This document shows, in pieces, positions 37,839 to 46,619 of a stretch of DNA of 51,678 nucleotides. Every line of letters begins with the position of its first letter. The first letter of the stretch is position 1. The DNA is taken from assembly GCA_021775595.1 (NCBI GenBank), contig JAJFHN010000032.1, positions 1 to 51,678 on the forward strand. The letters are read 5' to 3'. Below the pieces are notes generated by a model that saw only the letters and a program-made list of their open reading frames with translations, was not told the origin of the DNA and made no database searches. Position numbers and translations under genes: made by a program. The stretch comes from Hyphomicrobiales bacterium (GTDB lineage: Bacteria > Pseudomonadota > Alphaproteobacteria > Rhizobiales > Methyloligellaceae).

Positions 37839-38348
37839 ATGGTTGTGCGCGGCATCCGTAATTGCGCGGCAGTAATTTGTATTGCAATGGCGTTGGCGGC
37901 GTGCGGCGCGTCGACCACGGATCCGATCGCCCATACAGGATCGGCGGTGGTCATCGGACAGAAACCATCTGAGGTCTACACCAAGATCGCCCGATTGGTG
38001 CGGATGTGCTGGTTCAAGCCGTCAGATCCAGTTCTAAGCAAACATGTTTTTCATGCCACCGCGCCAGCAGATGGCACAAAAGCGGTCATATCGATTTATG
38101 AGGCCGATAATAATCGGTCGCGTGGCCGCAGGGCTTACAGCATCGAGATCAAACGCCGCCTCAAAGCCACACAAATTGAAACCGAGAATCGACTGCTGTC
38201 CTATGCACTCGCACAGAAACTGACAGCTGACGTAAATCGCTGGTCGCAAGGCAATGAAGCTTGTCAGTCATATGCTGCCAGCGCGCCGGCGGGTGGTCGC
38301 GGATCGCACAGCGGTGCAACGCCCAGGATTAGCCAGCCAGCACAGTAA
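37839..38348 (+). CDS. Small lipoprotein of unknown function
   Basis: This 169-residue protein has a lipobox: MALAAC, with cysteine near residue 23, followed by GASTTDP, so it should be lipid-anchored, probably to the outer membrane. The mature part has a mixed alpha/beta segment (KPSEVYTKIARLVRMCWFKP) with two more cysteines and a Gly/Ser/Ala-rich tail. I start at ATG 37839 directly before the signal peptide; an in-frame ATG at 37782 adds 19 polar residues. It lies between fliJ and flhA (convergent, 18 bp). Role in motility is only a guess from position. Confidence 0.7.
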   Translation: MVVRGIRNCAAVICIAMALAACGASTTDPIAHTGSAVVIGQKPSEVYTKIARLVRMCWFKPSDPVLSKHVFHATAPADGTKAVISIYEADNNRSRGRRAYSIEIKRRLKATQIETENRLLSYALAQKLTADVNRWSQGNEACQSYAASAPAGGRGSHSGATPRISQPAQ

Positions 38349-38366
38349 AGAGGCCGCCATATTTCC

Positions 38367-40517
38367 TTAGACCTGGGCGACGGTCTTTAGTTTGGCGCGC
38401 GGGTAGATTTCGTTTTGTGAGAGGACCGGTGTTTGCGATCGGAAGCGCTCGATGATTGAGCGCACGAACGGGCGTATGCCGGGGCTGGTCAGAAGGACGG
38501 GAGATTCGCCTTTGCTGCCTGCCTCTTCGAAGGCACTCCGCACTGCAGCGATGAATTCCTGCAGGCGGCTTGGCACCATCGCAAGTTGACGGTCATCGCC
38601 GTCGCCAATCAGGGATTCCGCGAACTCTTGCTCCCACTGCGGCGTGATCGTAACGAGCGGGAGATAGCCCTCGGGTGAATTGTGGCTGGCGCAAATCTGC
38701 CGCGCCAAACGCGTGCGGACGTGCTCGGTGATCATTTGAATGTTCTGCGTGAAGCCGGTCGCCTCTGCGATGGCCTCCAAAATGGCTGCCAGGTCGCGTA
38801 TCGAAACACGTTCGCTGAGCAGCGTTTGCAGCACCCGCTGAATACCGGTCACGCTGATTTGCGAAGGTACGATATCGTCGAGCAATTTCTTTTGCTGCTC
38901 GGGCAATTCGTCCAGAAGTTTCTGCACCTCGCCGTAGGACAGCAATTCGGACATGTGGGTTTTCAGCGTCTCTGTCAGATGGGTGGAAATCACCGCCACG
39001 GGGTCGACAACCGTGTAGCCCTTGAACGACGCTTCATCTCTCATGCTGGCGTCGATCCAACTGGCGGGCAGTCCGAAGGTGGGCTCGGTCGTCTGTGTTC
39101 CCGGCAGATCAATCTGATCGCCCGAAGGGTTCATCACCATGAACTTATCGACGAACAGCATGCCTCGACCTGCCTCGACTTCCTTGATTTTGATGACGTA
39201 ATCGTTGGCCGACAGCTGCATATTGTCGAGGATGCGGACCGACGGCATGACAAATCCCATATCGCTCGCCATCTGCCGACGCAGCGCCTTGATCTGCTCG
39301 GTCAGTTTGTCGGAATCGCCCTTGGGGTCATTGATCATCGGCAACAGCCCATAACCAAGTTCGAGCCGCAATTCGTCCATGTGGAGCGAGTCAGAAATTG
39401 GCGGTTCCTGTTCTGCGTTTTCGACTTCCTGCTGGTGACTGATCTCCGCTGCCTGACGGTCGGATTCATCTGTGTCACGCCGGTCGGCGAAATAGGCGAG
39501 CCCTCCGGCCGCCGCTGCCAAACCAAGGAAGGGAAGCATGGGAATGCCCGGAAGTGTCGCCATCATCACCATGACGAACGACGACATGCCGAGGGCTTTC
39601 GGATAGCCCGACAATTGTTGAAAGAGCGCCTCGTCAGCCGCGCCGTCGACGCCTGCTTTGGAAACCAAGAGGCCGGCTGCGGTGGATACGATGAGTGCAG
39701 GGATTTGCGACACCAACCCATCGCCAACCGTGAGCAATGTATAGGTCTGGCCGGCGTCATACATGGTGAGATCGTTTTGACCAACGCCGACGATCATGCC
39801 GCCCAGAATATTGATGAATGTGATCAACAATCCGGCTATGGCATCGCCTCGAACAAATTTGGATGCGCCATCCATGGCGCCGAAAAACGAAGATTCGTCT
39901 TCAAGCTTCTTGCGCCGGTTGCGCGCGGTGTCTTCATCGATCAGACCGGCTGAAAGATCGGCGTCGATCGCCATTTGCTTGCCGGGCATGGCATCGAGCG
40001 TGAAGCGCGCCGCCACCTCGGCGATGCGGCCCGAGCCTTTGGTGATGACGATGAAGTTGACGATGACGAGAATGGCAAAGACGATAATGCCAATTACGAA
40101 ATTGCCCTGCATGACGAAATTGCCAAACGCCTGGATGACGCGGCCGGCGGCGTCCGTTCCGTCATGGCCGCCTGCCAGAATGAGGCGCGTCGAGGCAAGA
40201 TTCAGCGCAAGGCGCATCATCGTGGCAATGAGAAGTACGGTCGGAAATGCGGAAAATTCGAGTGGTGTTCGAATGAACAGAGCCGTCATTAAGATGAGCA
40301 CAGAAAATGTGATTGATACGGCCAGCAGCAGGTCGAGCATGGCTGCCGGCATCGGCAAAACGAGCACGACAAGAATTGCGATGACACCGAGCGCCAGGCC
40401 TATATCGCCGCGGCCCTTCAGGATCTTCAGACCGCCGAATTTAGGCAGACCTCCTGCTGAAGATGCCGGACTTGCCGGTTCAGCCACTCCTGCCAGCTCT
40501 GCAGATGTATCGCTCAC
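38367..40517 (-). CDS. flhA: Flagellar export gate protein FlhA
   Basis: FlhA is the nonameric inner-membrane export gate. About eight transmembrane helices occupy the first 330 residues (GDIGLALGVIAILVVLVLP onward) with the FHIPEP-type loop region KQMAIDADLSAGLIDEDTAR. The cytosolic domain covers about 350-716 and ends in a docking platform for chaperones and FliJ. The 716 residues are normal. Initiation is at GTG. It is last in the minus-strand fliF-fliG-fliH-fliN-flbD-flhA series, 29 bp after flbD. Confidence 0.97.
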   Translation of the reverse strand: MSDTSAELAGVAEPASPASSAGGLPKFGGLKILKGRGDIGLALGVIAILVVLVLPMPAAMLDLLLAVSITFSVLILMTALFIRTPLEFSAFPTVLLIATMMRLALNLASTRLILAGGHDGTDAAGRVIQAFGNFVMQGNFVIGIIVFAILVIVNFIVITKGSGRIAEVAARFTLDAMPGKQMAIDADLSAGLIDEDTARNRRKKLEDESSFFGAMDGASKFVRGDAIAGLLITFINILGGMIVGVGQNDLTMYDAGQTYTLLTVGDGLVSQIPALIVSTAAGLLVSKAGVDGAADEALFQQLSGYPKALGMSSFVMVMMATLPGIPMLPFLGLAAAAGGLAYFADRRDTDESDRQAAEISHQQEVENAEQEPPISDSLHMDELRLELGYGLLPMINDPKGDSDKLTEQIKALRRQMASDMGFVMPSVRILDNMQLSANDYVIKIKEVEAGRGMLFVDKFMVMNPSGDQIDLPGTQTTEPTFGLPASWIDASMRDEASFKGYTVVDPVAVISTHLTETLKTHMSELLSYGEVQKLLDELPEQQKKLLDDIVPSQISVTGIQRVLQTLLSERVSIRDLAAILEAIAEATGFTQNIQMITEHVRTRLARQICASHNSPEGYLPLVTITPQWEQEFAESLIGDGDDRQLAMVPSRLQEFIAAVRSAFEEAGSKGESPVLLTSPGIRPFVRSIIERFRSQTPVLSQNEIYPRAKLKTVAQV

Positions 40518-40546
40518 GCGTTCTTTTCTCTTTTAGAAATGTAGAA

Positions 40547-41917
40547 TTAGGAAGCAATTGCCGATGCGTTGCCCGGGACCGGAACATCGAGCCCGTCTTG
40601 GGCGTATTGCTTCAGCTTGTTGCGCAGCGTGCGGATCGAAATTCCGAGAATGGTGGCCGCTCTGGTTCTGTTTCCGAGACAATGGCCCAGCGTCTCCAAT
40701 ATGAGATCGCGCTCTACCTCGGCAACAGTGCTGCCGACTAGATTGCGCGAGATGGATTCAGCCGCCAGTGCTGCCATCTCTGCAGGCCCGCCACGTGCTG
40801 CGCCAATTTCCACAACAGAGCCATCTGGTGTGCGGATGGCTTGGGCGTCGATTTGGTTGCCGCTAGCCAGCAACACCGCCCTATGGATTGTGTTTTCCAA
40901 TTCGCGAACATTTCCGCGCCATGGATTGGCAAGCAATTGGCGCCTGGCATCCTCAGTGAGTTGACGCTCGGGCATACCATTGGCGGTGGCGTATTTGCGC
41001 GCAAAATGATCGGCCAATTCCAAGATATCCAACGGCCGATCGCGCAGCGCCGGGAGCTTCAAATTGACGACGTTTAGGCGATACAGCAGGTCTTCTCGAA
41101 AGCTTCCCTCGTGAACAGCCAATGCCAAATCTCGATTCGACGTGGCGACAATGCGGATATCCACGGCAACAGGCTTCGTCCCGCCGACGCGGTCGATGAC
41201 CCGCTCTTGGATCGCGCGCAACAGCTTCGCCTGAAGCCGAACGTCCATTTCGCTGATTTCATCAAGCAGTAGCGTTCCGCCGTTCGCTTCTTCGAATTTT
41301 CCAATGCGCCGCGCAACGGCGCCGGTGAAGGCGCCCTTCTCATGTCCGAACAGTTCCGATTCCAGCAAATTTTCAGGAATGGCGGCGCAATTGACCGATA
41401 TGAAAGCATCGCCAGAGCGGGTTGATTTCAGGTGAATGTGCCGGGCCATGACTTCTTTGCCCGTCCCCGATTCGCCGGTGATTAGAATACTGGCGTCAGA
41501 CCGGGCAACTTGCTCGGCAAGCTTAAGGACATCGGTCATTTTTTCATCGCGATGAATGAGCTCATGAGACTCGGCTGCCACGGCCTCCAGCACAGCCGCG
41601 ATGAGTTCTGGCTCAGGCGGAAACGGAATATATTCCTTCGCGCCGGCTTGGATCGCCGCAACAGCTGCATCGGCGTCGTGTTCGATGCCGCAAGCGACAA
41701 TTGGAATATGGATGTGCTCGATCTCGAGTTGCTCGATCAGACCAGCAATATCGATGCGAACGTCGACCATCAGCAAATCCGCACCATTCCCCGCCCGCAG
41801 ATCTCTCAGACCACTGTCAATGGTTGGCGCATGCGTGACCTTTGCACCGCGATCCATCGCAATTTTTGTCGCGGTGGTTAGATCGCCGCTCAGGTTGCCA
41901 ATAATCATCAATCTCAT
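40547..41917 (-). CDS. flbD: Sigma-54-dependent flagellar regulator FlbD
   Basis: FlbD is an NtrC-family activator. The N-terminal receiver-like domain is degenerate but has VDVRID near residue 51. The AAA+ domain has Walker A GESGTGKE, the sigma-54 contact loop GAFTGA and Walker B GGTLLLDEIS. The C-terminal Fis helix-turn-helix is TRAATILGISIRTLRNKLKQ. In Caulobacter FlbD activates class III sigma-54 flagellar promoters and represses fliF. The same gene order (fliF, fliG, flbE, fliN, flbD) is found here, and matching cis-elements occur at fliF and fliK. Confidence 0.95.
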   Translation of the reverse strand: MRLMIIGNLSGDLTTATKIAMDRGAKVTHAPTIDSGLRDLRAGNGADLLMVDVRIDIAGLIEQLEIEHIHIPIVACGIEHDADAAVAAIQAGAKEYIPFPPEPELIAAVLEAVAAESHELIHRDEKMTDVLKLAEQVARSDASILITGESGTGKEVMARHIHLKSTRSGDAFISVNCAAIPENLLESELFGHEKGAFTGAVARRIGKFEEANGGTLLLDEISEMDVRLQAKLLRAIQERVIDRVGGTKPVAVDIRIVATSNRDLALAVHEGSFREDLLYRLNVVNLKLPALRDRPLDILELADHFARKYATANGMPERQLTEDARRQLLANPWRGNVRELENTIHRAVLLASGNQIDAQAIRTPDGSVVEIGAARGGPAEMAALAAESISRNLVGSTVAEVERDLILETLGHCLGNRTRAATILGISIRTLRNKLKQYAQDGLDVPVPGNASAIAS

Positions 41918-41968
41918 CGTGGTCTCCCGAATCTTCTCAATTCAATGCGCGGCGCCCGGCTGCGCGCG

Positions 41969-42418
41969 CTAAACAGTTTGTTCGCCCTTGATTATCTCAG
42001 TCATGGTCACGCCCAGCCGATCTTCGACCAAGACGACTTCACCGCGCGCGATAAGTCGGTTGTTGATGAAGATGTCTATGGCTTCACCCACCTTGCGATC
42101 GAGCTCAACGACATCTCCCTCGTTAAGCGCTAGGAGATTGCTAACTTCGATATTCGTTCTGCCGAGGACTGCAGCCACTCCCACAGGGACATCGAAAACC
42201 GCTTCAAGCTCAGAAACGGCGCGAGAAGGTTCTTCAGAATTCTCGCCGTCATCCGATTGGCTTGACGCGACGTCGATTTCAGGTTGCGGCGGTGCCTCAG
42301 GCGGTTGCGACGCGGCATTATCTGGTGTCGATGGTTGCGCCGGCTCAGCTTGTTGCGTGCTTGCGCTCGCCGAAAGATCTTCGAGCTCGACGCTTTCGCT
42401 TTTCACATCATCGCTCAT
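41969..42418 (-). CDS. fliN: Flagellar motor switch protein FliN
   Basis: The C-terminal SpoA domain (AVFDVPVGVAAVLGRTNIEV, EGDVVELDRKVGEAIDIFIN, LVEDRLGVTMTEI) forms the bottom of the C-ring, where it binds FliH. The first 70 residues are acidic, Pro/Gln/Ser-rich and unusual in length, so the protein is 149 residues. Its start overlaps the fliH stop by four bases. Confidence 0.95.
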   Translation of the reverse strand: MSDDVKSESVELEDLSASASTQQAEPAQPSTPDNAASQPPEAPPQPEIDVASSQSDDGENSEEPSRAVSELEAVFDVPVGVAAVLGRTNIEVSNLLALNEGDVVELDRKVGEAIDIFINNRLIARGEVVLVEDRLGVTMTEIIKGEQTV

Positions 42419-43158
42419 GCCGTCTCTCCAAATTCGAGGGTGCCCACGGTGTCAGAATCCGGGTCAGTTTGTGCATCGACGGCGTTCAGCTCGTCGCGCT
42501 GTGCTTGGGCTTGCGATGCCGCAGGGTCATTGGCTTGGACTTCCAGATAGCGATTGACGGCCGCTTCGATCTGTTGACGGATTTCTTCATAGGACCTGGA
42601 TGCGCCGCCGTCCGCCCAATCGAGCTGTCCGTCACCTGGTGCGATTTCTGGATCGGGTACGACCAGAATTTCGCCGGCGAAGCCTTTTTGCAGCGCTATC
42701 TCATTGACCCGAGCCTGGATGCGTTCCGCCATATCGTCGTTGACACGAATGGCGATGTGCGGTGCTTCGCTGACCAACTCAATGCATTCGTCAAACAGAG
42801 TTTCGAGCGCTTTGGCTGGATCTTTTCCAAGCAAGCTTGATGCAAGCTTGTCGGCAGCGGTCACGGCGACATGGAGAGCGTCAGACCGGATCGAAGCGCA
42901 TTTCTCGTTGATGATTTTTGTTGAATCAGATGAGAGGCTCAGGACTTTGTCGAGAGTGGCCGAAATATTCGCATCGAGCGACTGCAGAGCCGAATCCCGA
43001 CCCTCTTTACGTCCATCGTCGAAAGCTTGCCCACGCACACGCTCCAACTGACAATCAAATTGTGTTTGCATCTCTTTCTCAAGGGATGCGTGCGCCTCTT
43101 TTCGGCGGTCACTTCCGTCAAATTGACGGTCGAACAAATATTTTGCGGGCTCAGTCAT
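42415..43158 (-). CDS. fliH: Flagellar assembly protein FliH (FlbE)
   Basis: FliH is a regulator of FliI and links it to FliN at the C-ring. This 247-residue protein has a helical N-terminal half with GRKEGRDSALQSL-type repeats and a C-terminal domain with EILVVPDPEIAPGDGQLDWADGG, the segment typical for FliH/YscL. In Caulobacter the gene at this position is called flbE. It is 20 bp after fliG and overlaps fliN, so it is in the same operon. Confidence 0.88.
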   Translation of the reverse strand: MTEPAKYLFDRQFDGSDRRKEAHASLEKEMQTQFDCQLERVRGQAFDDGRKEGRDSALQSLDANISATLDKVLSLSSDSTKIINEKCASIRSDALHVAVTAADKLASSLLGKDPAKALETLFDECIELVSEAPHIAIRVNDDMAERIQARVNEIALQKGFAGEILVVPDPEIAPGDGQLDWADGGASRSYEEIRQQIEAAVNRYLEVQANDPAASQAQAQRDELNAVDAQTDPDSDTVGTLEFGETA

Positions 43159-43178
43159 TGGATAAGATTGCTCTAGTT

Positions 43179-44243
43179 TCAGTAGACCAGCTCGTCGTCG
43201 TCGCCACCCTTGGCGATGACAATGCTGCCCTTGGCGGCGAGGTCTTTCGCCGTGTTGATCATGCTTGTTTGGGCGTCGTCGACGTCTTTCAGCCTGACCG
43301 GCCCCATCACCTCTAAGTCGTCGCGCAAGAGCGAACCCGCGCGGGTAGACATATTTTTGAGGAAGAATTCGCGGGCGCCTTCATTTGCGCCCTTCATTGC
43401 CAAGATAAGGACGTCCTGCTCAACGTTTCGAAGCAACGTTTGGACGCTCGCTTGATCAAGTTTGGTTAGATCTTCGAATGTGAACATCAGCGATTTGATT
43501 CGCTCAGCCGAATCCCAATCGGCCTCTTCCAGCGTCGTCAAAAAGCGTGTTTCTGTTTGGCGATCGAAGCTGTTGAAAATATCGGCCATCAGTTCATGCG
43601 CGTCGCGTTCGCGCGATTGCGAGATGTTCGAAATGAATTCCGTCCGCAGCGTCTGCTCGACCTTTTCCAGCACATCGCGTTGCACAGATCCCATTGCCAG
43701 CATGCGCTGCACGACCTCCATGGCGAATTCATCGGGGAGAAGCGACAGCACGCGCGCAGAGTGATCGGGCGAGATTTTTGTGAGGACGACAGCGACGGTC
43801 TGGGGGTATTCGTTCTTCATGTAATTGGCGAGAACATGGGCCTGCACGTTGGTGAGTTTCTCCCACATGTTGCGGCCAGCGGGTCCGCGAATCTCTTCCA
43901 TTATGGCGACAAGCCGGTCCTTGGGCAGGTACTGCGCCAGGAGGCGTTCTGTCGATGTGGTTGACCCGATCATCGCTCCGGCCAACGACATTTGAGAGAT
44001 GAATTGGGCCATCATCGTTTCGACGATTTCGCTGGTGACGCCACCGAGATTGGACATCGCCATGGAAATTGCGATTACCTCGTCGTCATCCAGTTCATCC
44101 CAAATGGGGCGGCCCCATTCCGAGCCCAACGACATCAGCAAGATGGCGGCCTTTTCGGATCCTGAGAATCGATCGAGCTCGTGCAAGGGCACAGCTGTGA
44201 CCTCAGCAATCTCATCGTCTGGCAGATTTTCTGCGATTGACAT
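43179..44243 (-). CDS. fliG: Flagellar motor switch protein FliG
   Basis: FliG sits between the MS ring and the C-ring and carries the torque-generating helix. The 354 residues show N-, middle- and C-domains. The middle has the EHPQ-like motif as MKNEYPQTVAVVL. The C-domain has LTKLDQASVQTLLRNVEQD and the charged helix around MKGANEGAREFFLKNMSTRA with the usual acid/base residues. fliF lies 12 bp upstream. Confidence 0.96.
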   Translation of the reverse strand: MSIAENLPDDEIAEVTAVPLHELDRFSGSEKAAILLMSLGSEWGRPIWDELDDDEVIAISMAMSNLGGVTSEIVETMMAQFISQMSLAGAMIGSTTSTERLLAQYLPKDRLVAIMEEIRGPAGRNMWEKLTNVQAHVLANYMKNEYPQTVAVVLTKISPDHSARVLSLLPDEFAMEVVQRMLAMGSVQRDVLEKVEQTLRTEFISNISQSRERDAHELMADIFNSFDRQTETRFLTTLEEADWDSAERIKSLMFTFEDLTKLDQASVQTLLRNVEQDVLILAMKGANEGAREFFLKNMSTRAGSLLRDDLEVMGPVRLKDVDDAQTSMINTAKDLAAKGSIVIAKGGDDDELVY

Positions 44244-44255
44244 TCCAGCAGGTCC

Positions 44256-45917
44256 TTAAGCGGTGCTCTGAATCCATTCCCGAACGATGGTCATCGCCTC
44301 TTCGGGATTATTCTGGACAACTTCGCCGACTTCACGCACGGCGGTTGCATGTACCTCGCCGGTGATGCGCGCTTTTTGCAGCAGCTCAGACGCGACGCTC
44401 TTGGGCTTCGGTCCCTCGATCATCGCCGCTGCCTGATCGCCGGAAATCGGCGTACCGTCCGGTCCGGTCAGAAGCGTTGGATCTTGGCCGGCTCCGTGGG
44501 TCAGCGCAGGTTGAACCGCGCTCTCGTCAGGTGTGATTATCCGCCGAACGAGAGGGCGTACGATAATCAACAGCACCAAAAGCGATACGATAAAGAGCAC
44601 GACCAACTCTGCGATGTGGAAATAGTCCGCCTTGCTGAAATCAAGCAGGCCTTCCTCTGGACCCACAGCATTGCTGGCCAGACTGTTATCGGCGAATTGC
44701 AGATTCGACACATGGACCTGATCGCCGCGGGTTTGATCGAAGCCGACCGCTGATTTGACCAACGCCGAAATCTTGTCGAGCTGTTCTTGGCTGCGCGGGC
44801 CATAGACCAAGGCTCCGGTCGCGTCCTTGGTGTAGACACCATCGACCAACACGGCCACCGACAGGCGCTTGATGCCTCCCGCTTCAATGATTTCGGTTTT
44901 CGTGGTCTTGGAGATCTCGTAGTTGACGATTTCCTCGACCTTTTCGGCATTGTCCGATTCAGTGCCATTCGCCGCATCCCCGGCATTTGCCGACGGCAGT
45001 TCATTGCCCACACTCACCGTATTGCTGGAATTGGGTGATGTGGACGTCGAGCTTTCTTCGCGTGTCTGCGTCGAGCGAACGACTTGGCTTTCTGGATCGT
45101 AGAGATCGGATGTCTGCGTAATGCGGTTGTGATCGAGCTCCGCGCTGACGCGCACATGAGTGCGGTCGTTGCCAACCACGCTGACCACGATTTCCTCAAT
45201 TTCCCGCTGCAGACGCTTTTCATATGCCTGACTGCGCTCATCAAGTGAGGACGCAGTGTTGCTTTGTTCGTCGTCTTGGCCACTCGCCAGAAGCTTTCCA
45301 GATTCGTCGACGATCGACACGCGTTGTGGTTTGAGTTCGGGAACGGCAGAAGCGACCAGATGCTGAATCGCTCGGATTTGCCCCGAATCTAAGCCGCCGC
45401 GTATGTTGAGGACGATTGACGCAGAGGGTTTCGCTGAAGTCGCGCCGAACAAGCGGCGTTCCGCCAGAACAAGATGCACGCGCGCCGTCTTTACACGGGC
45501 AATGGTGCGAATGGATCGCGCGAGCTCGCCTTCGATGGCGCGAAGTCGATTGATGTTTTGAACGAAACTGGTTGCACCAAGTGTGTCGCCTTTGTCGAAA
45601 ATCTCATATCCGACGGCGCCTCCTGCAGGTAACCCTTCTTCGGCCAACAGCATCCGCAAACGCAATACCCGATCTTTCGGCGCCATAATGATCGCCCCGT
45701 TTTGGCGAACTTCATGGGGTTCGTTCATGCCTTCGAGTTTGCTAACGACATCAATGGAGTCTTCGAACGCCAGCTCCGTGAAGAGGACGCCCATTTGCGG
45801 CTGCGAAAACCGCATCGTTATGAGGACGAAGAATCCGATGAGTGCGACGGCAACCGCACCAATTGCCGCGAGTCTTGCTGGACCCAGGGCTTTCACGAAC
45901 TCTGTGACGCTATTCAC
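44256..45917 (-). CDS. fliF: Flagellar MS-ring protein FliF
   Basis: FliF forms the inner-membrane MS ring. There is one transmembrane helix near each end, a lipoprotein-like ring-building motif (AVGYEIFDKGDTLGATSFVQ), an RBM3 region, and a C-terminal cytoplasmic helix (EEAMTIVREWIQ) that binds FliG. I choose the GTG at 45917 because AAGGAAG lies 9 nt before it and the protein then begins at the usual point (NSVTEFVKALG), giving 553 residues. An ATG at 45965 adds 16 residues and has no RBS. Confidence 0.94.
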   Translation of the reverse strand: MNSVTEFVKALGPARLAAIGAVAVALIGFFVLITMRFSQPQMGVLFTELAFEDSIDVVSKLEGMNEPHEVRQNGAIIMAPKDRVLRLRMLLAEEGLPAGGAVGYEIFDKGDTLGATSFVQNINRLRAIEGELARSIRTIARVKTARVHLVLAERRLFGATSAKPSASIVLNIRGGLDSGQIRAIQHLVASAVPELKPQRVSIVDESGKLLASGQDDEQSNTASSLDERSQAYEKRLQREIEEIVVSVVGNDRTHVRVSAELDHNRITQTSDLYDPESQVVRSTQTREESSTSTSPNSSNTVSVGNELPSANAGDAANGTESDNAEKVEEIVNYEISKTTKTEIIEAGGIKRLSVAVLVDGVYTKDATGALVYGPRSQEQLDKISALVKSAVGFDQTRGDQVHVSNLQFADNSLASNAVGPEEGLLDFSKADYFHIAELVVLFIVSLLVLLIIVRPLVRRIITPDESAVQPALTHGAGQDPTLLTGPDGTPISGDQAAAMIEGPKPKSVASELLQKARITGEVHATAVREVGEVVQNNPEEAMTIVREWIQSTA

Positions 45918-46000
45918 CTGCGGCGCTTCCTTCTTGTTTCGATTGCCCGTGCCAGGGCAGGGCATTCATTTATGATTCGTTTACCGTGATGATCCGGATA

Positions 46001-46014
46001 GGCAAAAATTACCC
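46001..46014. promoter_or_regulatory. Palindromic element (FlbD ftr-like) at the fliF promoter
   Basis: GGCAAAAATTACCC differs from the fliK-side copy GGCAAAAATTGCCC at one base. It lies between the CtrA-type box (46024-46038) and the fliF start, where the -10 region would be. In Caulobacter FlbD represses fliF through a site at the promoter. I name it ftr-like from memory of that element; comparison to the published consensus would settle it. Confidence 0.6.
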
Positions 46015-46023
46015 AGTAAGTCC

Positions 46024-46038
46024 TAAACAGAAGCTTAA
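46024..46038 (-). promoter_or_regulatory. CtrA-type box upstream of fliF
   Basis: On the minus strand TTAA, seven bases, TTTA: seven of eight matches to the CtrA consensus. It lies 107 bp from the fliF GTG and 9 bp upstream of the ftr-like palindrome, matching the activator-then-repressor layout known for fliF in Caulobacter. Confidence 0.65.
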
Positions 46039-46214
46039 TCGCTGTATTTTTTAGAAAATTCGCTGACCGTAGCGATCGCCGCGCACGTTTCGATCGCATG
46101 GCGCGGCGAGCGCACTATGAAATTCTGGGCTTGCGCGTCAGACACAGGTGGCCGGCATACGGAAATCGTCCGCGCCGGCGATCAATTGCTGGTATCTGGG
46201 GTAGGTGGGCGCGG

Positions 46215-46490
46215 CTAGGCGCGGTAATCCTGGATACGCGTTGCGCGCAATCCAGGCAGTCCATGGCGATCGATCGAGCGTTGCCAGCTCAAGAATTCGT
46301 CCACAGTCAATGTGTAGCGGTCGCAGGCGTCTTCGAGACTGATCAGGCCACCGCGCACGGCTGCCACGACCTCCGCCTTGCGACGAATGACCCAGCGTTT
46401 GGTATTCTGAGGAGGAAGGTCCGCGATGGTAAGCGGGCTGCCATCTGGCCCGATTACGTATCTGACTCGCGGTCTGTACTGCTCCGTCAT
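46215..46490 (-). CDS. sciP: CtrA inhibitory protein SciP (DUF1153)
   Basis: SciP binds CtrA and blocks its activation of transcription in late cell-cycle stages. This 91-residue protein has the family sequence almost throughout: RYVIGPDGSPLTIADLPP, then TKRWVIRRKAEVVAAVRGG and TVDEFLSWQRSIDRHGLPGL. The fold is a helix-turn-helix. I start at ATG 46490 (MTEQYRPRVRY); the frame is open to 46520 but those ten residues are not family-like. A CtrA-type box lies 53 bp upstream, as expected for a CtrA-activated gene with negative feedback. Confidence 0.96.
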   Translation of the reverse strand: MTEQYRPRVRYVIGPDGSPLTIADLPPQNTKRWVIRRKAEVVAAVRGGLISLEDACDRYTLTVDEFLSWQRSIDRHGLPGLRATRIQDYRA

Positions 46491-46542
46491 ACTAAACTCA
46501 ACACACCTTGATGCACCCACTGCAGAAACTACCGGATGCCGC

Positions 46543-46557
46543 TTAAAATTTAGCTAA
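46543..46557 (-). promoter_or_regulatory. CtrA-type box upstream of sciP
   Basis: On the plus strand TTAA (46543-46546), seven bases, CTAA (46554-46557); on the minus strand TTAG-N7-TTAA, seven of eight matches. It is 53 bp from the sciP ATG, in the gap after flgD, so sciP can be transcribed apart from flgD. Confidence 0.65.
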
Positions 46558-46619
46558 GCGCCAGGGTTAAGGGTGTGCGAACAGTCGTATCGAAGCGGAT
46601 CGAATTGAGACGGTCTGTA

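Noticed and set aside
38682-39953. 423-codon plus-strand frame opposite flhA
   Set aside because: The minus-strand FlhA reading is complete and unmistakable; the plus frame has no family-like pattern.
45918-45965. Upstream ATG start of FliF
   Set aside because: No ribosome site, and the GTG at 45917 has AAGGAAG at good distance and the family N-terminus.
46098-46511. 137-codon plus-strand frame opposite sciP
   Set aside because: It is antisense to a highly conserved SciP coding region and encodes an unlikely Arg/Ala-rich protein.
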